A DNA stretch of 64,000 nucleotides from Bettongia penicillata ogilbyi. Its lineage: Eukaryota; Chordata; Mammalia; Diprotodontia; Potoroidae. Both the position numbers and the translations under genes were made by a program. The notes under the pieces are model-generated. The model did no database searches and had not been told where the DNA came from. It saw nothing but the letters and a program-made list of their open reading frames with translations. Positions 46,901 through 55,494 of this stretch are shown here, piece after piece. The number at the start of each line of letters is the position of its first letter. The first letter of the stretch is position 1. Location of the stretch: contig JAJHZJ010000579.1 of NCBI GenBank assembly GCA_023548195.1, positions 624,113-688,112 of the forward strand. The letters are read 5' to 3'.

Positions 46901-48200
46901 GCATTTTACATGCAGTTGGCTAAAAAAAACAATACGAAGTTATTATTTAAGTGTAAAACTTAAAATTGTATTGTGGAAGAGTAGGTGATCCTTTAACAAA
47001 AGTGTGTTTTTGTGTAACTTTCAAGAAATAAATATTTTATTTCAGGAATTGTATTTTTTTAATATACATTTTGAATTTTGAGAAGTTTTATTTTAAAATC
47101 ACAATAGCCCCATAAAAATGAAAAATATAAACACAAATCAACAGAAGAGCTGATTGCAATTGTATTTTATGCCAGAATAATTTCAGCGCCAAATCTCAAA
47201 GCCAGACATGAACTTAAACTTGCATCCTGTGGCGTAACTTGCAGTTCATAATTTTGCAGTAGGTGGTGTGGAAGGTTGGGGCCAGGGCAGTTGGAAGGCT
47301 TCTACTTTCAAGGATCTAAGCCATAAATGTTTATTAAAAGAATCTATAATGAAATCAGTTTTGTTATTTTTTTAATGGTTGCCTTGAGTATGTTGGATGA
47401 GTGAATGCAGGCTGTTAATCATTAAGTACTCATGTTACAAAAAGTGTTTGATAGTATTGCCATCTAGGGGCTGAATGAAATTCTCAGCCCTGAAATAAAC
47501 TGTAATTGAGCAGGTGCTGCTATTGACAATATACATATGTTTTTGCTTTATGGCCCACATGCTTTTCATGTTTCTTATGACAAAAGATATCTCTAAATGT
47601 CCCCTAGCAGCCAACCCTTTTTTATATATAATCTGTTAGAGGTGATTACTATTTGTATCAGAGCTTATGCTTTTTTGGCACCAATTACTGAATAGTCCTA
47701 ACAAAGAATTATACTTTTTTGCATTATTAATCTTGCCCATGTTTGCCCTGTTTCACAGAAAACGAATCGTTTATCAGAAAAGTATGTTTGTAATCGGGAC
47801 TTGTGGCATCTTCACATTTAATATTCATTATGGTCATTCCAGCTCTGTGCTGTATTTATCTAAAAGACCAATCCAGTGTTGTGGAGAAATAACTATTTAA
47901 ATATTTATCATCTAACTTTTAATATTTAAAAAAAGAGAAATTAATATTTCTGTAAAATTTGTTGCAGAGTCTGGTTGCTTAGCAAACGTTTAAATATTAA
48001 AGAATTCCAGGGGTTGGCATTTAACAGTTTAATCAGACTTATTGAAACAGGGAAATTGGCTTCACAAATTTTTGCTACATAAAGAAAATTGTATTTTTCT
48101 CTACCTGTGTTTAATAGCTAAATAAGAAACATGCAAACAATAATTCAAACCCCTAAGTATGTAGAAATGGTATTCTGTAGTTTTACCTAAATCAACCTGG
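46900..48200. other. Repeat-poor stretch, candidate conserved noncoding DNA
   Basis: No LINE, SINE or microsatellite is visible over about 1.3 kb. Features include 'gctgttaatcattaagtact' (near 47411), 'ctgtaattgagcaggtgctg' (near 47501, an E-box-like CAGGTG), 'aaacgaatcgtttatc' (near 47760) with a self-complementary core, and several TAAT/ATTA motifs. Frames are closed apart from a 77-codon chance frame. It lies 3-4 kb upstream of an USH2A exon and is the strongest enhancer-like candidate by texture. Confidence 0.35.
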
Positions 48201-48234
48201 TGGAAAAATGGTTCACTTTGCTTTGATGTACCTT

Positions 48235-48714
48235 TTATTGTAAATCATTTGGACAAATTGTTATACCATATATCTCTAAGCTAAGGAGAATCACCTTAAG
48301 GTAAAATATAGACACACATATTTTTAGCCAGATGTTGCTCCTATTTAAAGCTGTAACTAGCAGTAACTGTGCCTGTGGCAATATGAGGGTGCAGTTGCAT
48401 TGGAAAGGAGTTGCTCCTCTAGGGAGTCCATCCCTCACTCCCATGGCATTTGAGGGGCAAGGTATGACCCAGGAGAGGGGTATTACAGTGACAGGAGGCA
48501 AAGTGGTTAGGACTGTTAAGTAGGATATGGAGTTGTCAGTCACCCATGAGGAAGTGTGCCCTCCAAAGTAGGAAGAAGCCCATGCATTTTGACACCCTGT
48601 GACAAAGCTCCATTTGTACCCAATCCTATAAAAGAATGCCCCCCACAAGATCAGGACAAATGATGACCTCCACTCAGCACACTTAAACCTCCAGAAATCC
48701 CAAACTAATCTCAT
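48235..48714 (-). other. Unassigned 159-codon open frame, probably noncoding
   Basis: It is the longest frame outside USH2A. The translation is Trp- and Cys-rich, lacks any domain, signal or repeat I recognise, and overlaps a shorter frame on the other strand (48332-48523). The DNA contains a TATA-like 'cctataaaagaatgcc' near 48626, which hints at an old LTR or other interspersed repeat, but no termini are visible. I would not call it a gene. Confidence 0.15.
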
Positions 48715-49088
48715 ATATCATAACTGTGTACATCATTAACTTAGTTATGACATCCTTAAGTATTTTATCTGAAACTGTACATATATGTACATAAACAAAT
48801 AGACATACACATATATATGTGTATAGATAGCATGCATTCATAGACCTATAAGTGAAAATTGATCCATTTGTGATAGGCCTGCCAATTACTTGGCTCTTCA
48901 GTTTAAATATCATCAGTTATCCATCAGTTATCTTGCCTTCCTGTAAAAATATATGGCCGAAGTTCAGGGACAGCATCTGTGTACCCCCAGCCTCCTGTCT
49001 AGAGGACAGATATTTATCTTCTGAACAAGAAAAAGAAAAAAAGCAAAAAGGCCAGGCTAATCTGAGCTCTCTCCTATAGATCACAGAA

Positions 49089-49394
49089 GGGCAACTGGGT
49101 GGTGCAGTGGATAGAGCACCAGTGCAGGAATCCGGAGGATCTGAGTTCAAATCTCTCCTCAGACATTTAACACTCACTAGCTGTGTGACCTTAGGCAAGT
49201 CACTTAACCCAAATACCTCATCCTGGGTCATCTCCAGTTATCCTGATGAATATCTGGTCACTGGATTCAGATGGCTCTAGAGGAGAAGTGAGGCTGGTGA
49301 CCTGCACAGCCCTCCCTCACTCAAAACAAAGTCAAGTGCTACTCATGTCATTATTTCTCTGATGGCATGGTCTTCTTTGGCAATGAAGGATGAG

Positions 49395-49420
<26 letters not shown>
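49089..49420 (+). mobile_element. tRNA-derived marsupial SINE with CA-rich tail (WSINE-like)
   Basis: Same family as 32868-33174: head 'gcaactgggtggtgcagtgg', core 'ccttaggcaagtcacttaac', body 'ctgatgaatatctggtcact', tail (CA)12. Flanking repeats TAGATCACAGAA (49077-49088) and TAGATCATAGAG (49421-49432) are an imperfect target-site duplication. Confidence 0.88.
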
Positions 49421-49425
<5 letters not shown>

Positions 49426-49609
49426 CATAGAGAAGAGTGCACCTTTGATGAGATTCCTTCTGAGTTCCAATCAGCCAGTTATCGTGGAGTTACTGAAAAA
49501 CAACCAAGAGATATCTGTGTCCTTTAAACAAGGCATGAGTGTATATGTGCATACGTTATAGGGCATGGTGATATACGCATTTTGATGGAGTGAAACCCAT
49601 AGACCCTCC

Positions 49610-49790
49610 TCATCAATAAATGAATGACTGAATGAATGAATGAATTAAAAAGCATTTGTTAAGTGGTTACTCTTTATAAAGAAATGTGCTAAGCACTGAG
49701 GTTATAAACAGAGAAGCAAGCCAATCCCTCTTCTTTAGGAGCTCATATACTAATAGAGGGAAACAATACATATTGCAGGTTTAGGTGGTA
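49610..49790 (-). repeat. L2 3' end, reverse orientation
   Basis: 'aaaaagcatttgttaagtgg', 'gaaatgtgctaagcactgag' and 'ttctttaggagctcatatac' are reverse-complement L2 terminus. About 49790-51090 has no identified gene; an L2-end-like 'gagctccttgaagacagggg' occurs near 50218, and the - strand frames at 50182-50881 look like chance. Confidence 0.75.
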
Positions 49791-51101
49791 AGTCAGATGG
49801 AAAGACAAAGCAGTCCTCAGGGTCCAGAGACAAAATGGATTGTAATGCATCTTCTTTAATGTCATTTCAAATGATAAAAATAAAATCATATTTCTTTCTG
49901 ATGTTGAATCATTTCAAAGTGCTAAGGACTTCAATGGGCAGAACTTTCTTTTCCGGGTTTTCAACAGCTGTGGCTAGTGAGAAATCAGGCCTACAGCACC
50001 TGAAGAGGAAGCTGCAGTCATATTTCCACAAGGATTGCTCCCCTGGGTAATGGCTGGTAGTGGAGAAAGAGAGGAAGGATGAAGGGAGAGATTGATATTC
50101 CCCGAGTTCTTGGGCATACCTGATGGAAGCAGGTGGAATAAGGTGGGAGACAGGGGGCCTGTTTTCTACTAGTTGCTCCCCTTAAAGATCACCATGTTGT
50201 CTTGCCCATTTAAATGTGAGCTCCTTGAAGACAGGGGGACAGTGGGTTTTTTGGTTTGTGTTGTTTTCCCTTTTTTGGCATGTGTAACTAACTGACATAG
50301 TGTAAAGTTTTCGTAGGAAAGTTAGGTCCCAAGGAATCTCAATTTGGGAGGAGCTGAATCTAAGCTCATGACTGGAGTTCAGAGTTTTTTCTCTTAACAA
50401 TTGGAGTTTTTGAGATTTCCTGAAAGGGGAAAAAGCAGAATTGGGGGGAGAATAAGAAAATAGTGGGCTCTTCACAGGATACATGAAGCAGCAGCTGCAG
50501 CATGACTATGGCAGATGATGGCAGAGACATCTGCAGATTTTTCCTCAAAAAAAGGGGGGGGGGTCAAAGTCCTCCTGTGAGAGTGGTGATAGTGGGCCCA
50601 TCTGCACAGGGTTTGATTCCCTTGGATGATGGCTACCATGGGCCAGGCTAGAAGCAAATAGAATCATCTCTGCTTATTCTTTTGCCTATAATTTAGATTT
50701 TTAAAGAAGAGTTAGGGATATCCCTAACTTTTAAGGATGACCTGGAGGGCCAGTGTGCCACATGCTTACAAAGTTTACCTAGGTCAAAGTTGTGAATAAA
50801 CTGTTGGCTGGATAAACTATTGGTCTGATACAGCACTTTGCTAGTATTTCTATCCCGTAAGTTTTTTTTAAATAAAAGCAAGAGCCTTGTTTACTCCATG
50901 CTTTCTAAATTCCCTGTGCCACATAGCCCTCTCTCATATCCACAAGGGATATTCAATAAACATTGCTTCTTAATGATGATAATGAAATGACTACTGTTCC
51001 CTTGTGTACTTTTGCTAGATGATATCAGTCAGTGAATGACCTTCAGATGACGATCCCCAATTTCCAAAAGGAGCATCATTAATTATCTATTTCTATTCCA
51101 G

Positions 51102-51329
51102 GGAACAAGACATCAGGCTCACCTTTTTGGGTTAGAACCATTCACGAACTATCACATTGGCATTGTGGCTATCAACCACGCAGGAGAAGTGTCAAGCCCA
51201 TGGACTCCTGTCTGCACCTTAGAATCTTCCCCAAGTGGGCTGAGCAACTTTACAGTGGAAAGGAAAGAGAATGGGCGTGCCTTGTTACTTCAGTGGTCAG
51301 AGCCTATTAGAACCAATGGTGTGATTAAG
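51102..51329 (+). CDS. USH2A: Usherin exon (corresponds to human USH2A exon 62)
   Basis: This internal exon is 228 bp, phase 0 at both ends, and encodes 76 residues. Residues 1-43 finish one fibronectin type III repeat (the 'LEPFTNYHIGIVAINHAG' region, with the usual Leu/Tyr spacing of the E-F strands). Residues about 45-76 start the next ('LLLQWSEPIRTNGVIK', the B-C strand Trp and Asn-Gly turn), which is completed by the exon at 52609. The acceptor is a pyrimidine tract with CAG at 51099-51101 and the donor is AAG|gtactg at 51330. Length and phase agree with my recollection of human exon 62 (c.12067-12294). Usherin is a large cell-surface protein of photoreceptor periciliary membranes and hair-cell ankle links; loss causes Usher syndrome type 2A and retinitis pigmentosa. 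Confidence 0.93.
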
Positions 51330-52608
51330 GTACTGTTTTCTCATAGAGTCATAGAATTAATGTTGAAATGAATAACTATAGCTCGTGTATTTAGCACTTT
51401 ATTTTAATTTTAATTTTCTTTTTTCACAACGCTATGAGGAAGAGAAAAAAAGTATTATTTTCCCTATTTTGCAGATAATGAAATACTTAGAGAGTCTAAG
51501 AGATTTACCTGTGATGAACTAGCAAGCGTCAGAGTTAAGAATAAAACCCAAGACTCTCCTGTGTCCATGTCTCCTTTGTCCCACCTCCTCTCACTATACC
51601 GTTCTAAGATGACCCTTTATGTCATGAACTGAAAACTGTGGAATTAACTCTTTCATCATATACTGTTTTCCCCTGCTAGCATCTCAAGGCATACCACTGT
51701 TCTCTCTAGAGCCACTTAGCTATAGAAGAGAGAGAAAAATAATCTGAATCTCCCATCACAGTTATCTATTCCAGACATGGCTAATACATGCTTCTAGAAG
51801 AAAATGGATTTTAGAAATTAATAACCTAAACATGGCTATTGCATGCCACCCTTCTTTACTGCATCCATGAGAAGTGGCATAGCAGAGAGTTAGATACCAT
51901 GATTCTACCTCCCAGAGATTTCTTGGAGATGATAGGTTGGGTTAATTATCGGTGCTGTTCACTTAAAGAGGAATAGGAGGAAGCAGTAGTGTGCAAATCC
52001 ATTTTGATCCTCTGGTTTTGAAGGAAGGAAATAGTTTTTAAGCAACCACTGTGTTCCAGGCATTGTGCTAATTGTGCATTATATTTTTTGGTCCTCATAG
52101 TAATTCTGAGAGGTAGATATTATTATCCCCATTTTACAACTAAAGTGAGAAAGAGTGGGTGACTTATCCAGGGTCACACAGCTAGTAAGTGTCCAAGACT
52201 GCATTTGAACTCAGGTCTTCCTGATTCCAGGTCCTGATCCAGCACTGATAAGAACAGCCAGTTCGTAATTTTCCCTTTGCTGATTATTGGGTGAACTCAA
52301 AATGCAGCTTTGAGTCAGAGAATCAGACTTAATACTTCTTGCTTTTAGGTCATCAAATAGTGTTTTGAAAGCTGGTTCAGTGATTGTTCATTATTTTATT
52401 TTTTAAACACTGTTCTCCCTTTAGAGAACTTCCTTTCTAGAATAGACATTGCCAATCATTCCCCACTTATGGAAAGATACAATCTACCCTTCAGGTCACC
52501 AGGCAAATGTCAGGAGGAGAAAGAAAACAAAAGTAAAGGATTAAAAAACACACAATAAGAAGTCATTTGTACATTTTACAATCATTCTCTTATTATATCT
52601 CCTTTCAG
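51330..52608 (+). other. USH2A: USH2A intron 62
   Basis: A 1279-bp phase-0 intron bounded by GT (51330-51331) and AG (52607-52608), with a pyrimidine-rich stretch before the acceptor ('ttatatctcctttcag'). It contains two MIR-type SINE remnants, at about 51385-51600 ('ccctattttgcagataatga') and 52025-52245 (listed separately), and no open frame of note. Confidence 0.9.
52025..52245 (+). repeat. MIR/THER-type CORE-SINE in USH2A intron 62
   Basis: 'tgttccaggcattgtgctaa' followed by 'tattatccccattttacaac', 'cagggtcacacagctagtaa' and 'ctcaggtcttcctgattcca' is a well-preserved copy. Confidence 0.85.
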
Positions 52609-54125
52609 GCATATAACGTCTTCAGTGACGGTAACCTGGAATATACCGGCTTGTCTCGTCAGTTTCTTTTCAGACGCCTTGAACCTTTTACTTCCTACAC
52701 ATTGACCCTGGAGGCCTGCACCATGGCAGGCTGTACTCTCTCTGCACCTCAGGGTCTCTGGACAGCTGAAGCCCCTCCCACATCTCAGTTGGCTCCCACA
52801 ATCCAGTCTGTGGGGGCAACAAGCATTGAACTGAGTTGGTCTGAGCCAATTAATCCAAATGGAAAAATAATTCACTATGAAGTGATTCACAGATGCTTCA
52901 AGGGAAACGCTGAAGGGAACAGGACAACTCAAGCAGATGAGAAAATTGTTTTCACAGAATATAACACTGAAAGGAATACATTTGTGTATAATGACAAAGG
53001 TTTACAACCTTGGACTTTGTATGAATATAAAATCCGTGCTTGGAATTCAGCAGGTCACACTGATAGCCCTTGGTCTGTGGTGAAGACAAAACAAGCCCCA
53101 CCAGAGGGTCTTTTGCCACCTGGTTTGGTCCTTGAATCTTTAAAACCTCTGAGACTGATGATTTCTTGGGCCCCTCCAGAACAGCCTAATGGGATCATCC
53201 ATTCCTATCGACTTCAAAGAAATGAAGCACTCTATCCTTTCAGCTTTGATGCTGAGACTTTTAATTATACTGATGATGAACTGCTTCCTTACTCTGAGTA
53301 CAGCTATGCAGTGATAGCTTGCACAGCCGAAGGCTGCTCAACAAGTCAAGCCTCCACCATCCAGACTCCTGAGGCAGCCCCCGCTCTGGTCAATCCACCC
53401 TCTCTTTGGTCTCTCAGTGCCACTCAGATAAATGTGTCTTGGTCACCTCCTCCAATACCCAATGGAGAAGTCATCAACTATTTCCTGAGGTTTGATGATA
53501 AAGAATACCAGGCTGGCCAGAACCTGTCTTTGGTGGTTTCCTACCTGCAGCCACACACTGAGTATGATTTCATATTAACAGCCTGTACTAATGGAGGCTG
53601 TGCATCTAGTGAAGCCAAATCTGCCAGAACAATGGAGGCTCCACCACAAAATATGGGATCCCCAGTGTTACAAGCCACAGGTTCAGAGTCAGTAGAAATT
53701 ACCTGGCAATCTCCTGCCAATCCAAATGGGCAAATAATAAGTTACGAGGTTAGGAGAGATAGAGAGGTTATCTATACTGGTCCAGAAACTCGCTACCATG
53801 ATTTTAGACTTTCCTCAGGCAAGGAGTATGGATACACAGTGACTGCCAGTAATAGCCAAGGCAGCACCTCTAGTCCACTGGTTAAAGTCAGAACAAACCC
53901 CTCTGCACCATCTGGGATGTCACCTCCAGAGTTACAGGCATGGAATTCTCAAGAGATTGAAGTGAACTGGAGTCCTCCTCTAAAGACCAATGGTGATATC
54001 ATCAACTATACCCTCCGAGTATGGGATCCAACTGAAACAGAGGCAAAATCCATACACATTAACATAACTCACAGTTCTTTTGCTGGACGGTCATTCGTGG
54101 TAACCCAATTAAAACCCTATCACAG
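52609..54125 (+). CDS. USH2A: Usherin large FN3 exon (corresponds to human USH2A exon 63)
   Basis: An unusually large internal exon of 1517 bp with an unbroken frame of 505 codons plus 2 nt (phase 0 in, phase 2 out). It completes one fibronectin type III repeat (residues 1-57), encodes four whole ones (about 58-165, 166-258, 259-346, 347-434) and starts a sixth (435-505). Each repeat has the Trp of strand B and a Pro-Asn-Gly or Thr-Asn-Gly turn ('NPNGKIIHY', 'QPNGIIHSY', 'IPNGEVINY', 'NPNGQIISY', 'KTNGDIINY'). Three repeats carry a Cys-x4-Cys pair (ACTMAGC, ACTAEGC, ACTNGGC). Six Asn-x-Ser/Thr sites suggest glycosylation, consistent with an extracellular location. The donor is CACAG|gtaggt at 54126. 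The upstream 14 in-frame codons and the stop at 54127 are intronic. Length matches my recollection of human c.12295-13811. Confidence 0.96.
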
Positions 54126-54148
54126 GTAGGTATCTAGTTCTTTGTGTC

Positions 54149-54600
54149 TTGAATTGTTTTTGCTCAGTTGCTCAGTTTTGTCTGATTCTTCATGACTCCA
54201 TAGACTATAGCACACTAGGCCCTTCTGTGTTCCACCATCTCCCAAAATCTGTCCAAGTTCATGTTCATTGTTTCCATGATCCTATCTATCTATCTCATAC
54301 TCTGCTGTTCCCTTTTCCTTTTGCCTTCAATCTTTTCCAACATCAGGTTCTTTCCTAATGAGTCCTATCTTATTATTACATGGCCAAAGTCTTTAAGCTT
54401 CAGCATTTGACCTTCCAGTGAATAGTCTAAATTAATTTCTTTAACTATTGACTGATTTGATCTCCTTGCTGTCAAAGGGACTCTCAAAAATCTCCAGCAC
54501 CACAATTTGAAAGCAATGATTGTGTGGCACTCAGGTTTCCAATTCTCATAGTTACACATTATTTCTTGAATAGGATACCAATAAGACTTGGTTAAGAAAT
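54149..54600 (-). mobile_element. RTE/BovB-like LINE 3' fragment
   Basis: Reverse-oriented. The element's 3' end is at left ('ttgctcagttgctcagtttt', then 'ctgattcttcatgactccat'). It continues with 'gtccaagttcatgttcattg', 'ccttttgccttcaatctttt', 'tgacctttccagtgaatagt' and 'tctccagcaccacaatttga', the order of the marsupial RTE/BovB-like LINE. Only the last part of the element is present, with no intact reverse transcriptase. It begins about 24 bp after the exon 63 donor. The - strand frame at 54365-54667 is its remnant. The assignment is from memory of the family. Confidence 0.75.
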
Positions 54601-54794
54601 GAGTGACAGGGTGGCCAGTCAGGTTCAGTGATAAAGCAACTAGTGTATGGAAGGAAATAGATTTCAATTCAGCAATTGCAATAGTTTTTAAATACCTATG
54701 TACAATTATGTACCAGGTACAGGGGATCTATGGTGCCACATAGCTGACTTTAGAAGACTGATACTTAAGTCTGACATCTACCTCTTTTAGTTGG

Positions 54795-55000
54795 TGCAGT
54801 AGAGAGAGGACTGGGCCTGGATTCAGTTAACTAGTTAAAATCCAGTCTGAGACATTTGCTAGCTTTGTGACCCTATAAAGTCACTTTAAAAAATCTCTGC
54901 CTCAGTTTCTTCAACTATAAAATGAGGAAAATAATAGTACCTACCTCCCCAGGGCATTGTGAGGATCAAATATATTTGTATATCTACAGTGCCTGAAGTA
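54795..55000 (+). repeat. MIR/MAR1-type SINE
   Basis: 'cagtagagagaggactgggc', 'gctagctttgtgaccctata' and 'ctcagtttcttcaactataa' show head and core; the end is a MIR-type 'cagggcattgtgaggatcaa'. Confidence 0.7.
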
Positions 55001-55059
55001 CTTCGATGTTGTTTCCCTTTTATAATATCGCAACTGATGTATGAATTGTTTTCCCAGCT

Positions 55060-55445
55060 GGCTCTCTGGTCCTCAGGCTTTGACCTCTTTGGAATAATTT
55101 AATAGCAGCATCACTGGATTAAGTAATAGGTAGAGTTTAGTGTTTTTTTGGAGTGCATTTCCAAATTGTTTTCCAACAGTGGTTAGATTGACAACTCCAT
55201 TGTGACTATAGAACTCCTGTTCTTCTATAGCCCCTCCAAACAATAGCTATTTTCAGCTTTTGTCATTATTACTAATCTGTTGGTTGTAACTAGAACCTCA
55301 ATGTTGTTTTAATTTGCATTTTTGATAATTAGTGATTTAGAGCATTCTTTAATGTTGTTGATTCTTTGCTTTCCTTAATTTGAAAATTGCCTGTTATATT
55401 CTTTTTATCTATTAGTGAATAGCTTTTTCTCAAATATTGTTATCA
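55060..55445 (-). mobile_element. Diverged L1-like ORF2 remnant
   Basis: 'gcatttccaaattgttttcc', 'aatttgcatttttgataatt' and 'gtgatttagagcattcttta' match L1 ORF2 reverse-complement blocks with heavy divergence. It may be an older insertion than the neighbouring copy at 55495. Confidence 0.6.
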
Positions 55446-55494
55446 ATTTTTATATATCATTTTGTATTGTTATTTATAACATCGTTTCTTACTT

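Larger units (their letters stand above)
1..51101 (+). other. USH2A: USH2A intron 61 (partial, 3' portion)
   Basis: This interval precedes the first visible usherin exon on the + strand and ends in a standard acceptor (pyrimidine-rich tract then CAG at 51099-51101). No fibronectin type III coding signature (Trp-Ser/Pro-Pro-Asn-Gly pattern flanked by AG and GT) was found in it, so the previous exon probably lies upstream of the window. It holds interspersed repeats, one retropseudogene and repeat-poor stretches listed separately. A short, diverged exon could be missed by eye. Confidence 0.7.

Noticed and set aside
48235..48714. 159-codon - strand frame as a gene
   Set aside because: No recognisable domain, no start or splice context, and an overlapping opposite frame; kept only as an oddity.
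52567..52608. Possible translation start 14 codons before exon 63
   Set aside because: This is intron sequence containing the pyrimidine tract and the AG acceptor; the frame is open by chance.
52582..52932. 116-codon - strand frame overlapping the large usherin exon
   Set aside because: Antisense shadow of a conserved FN3 coding exon.
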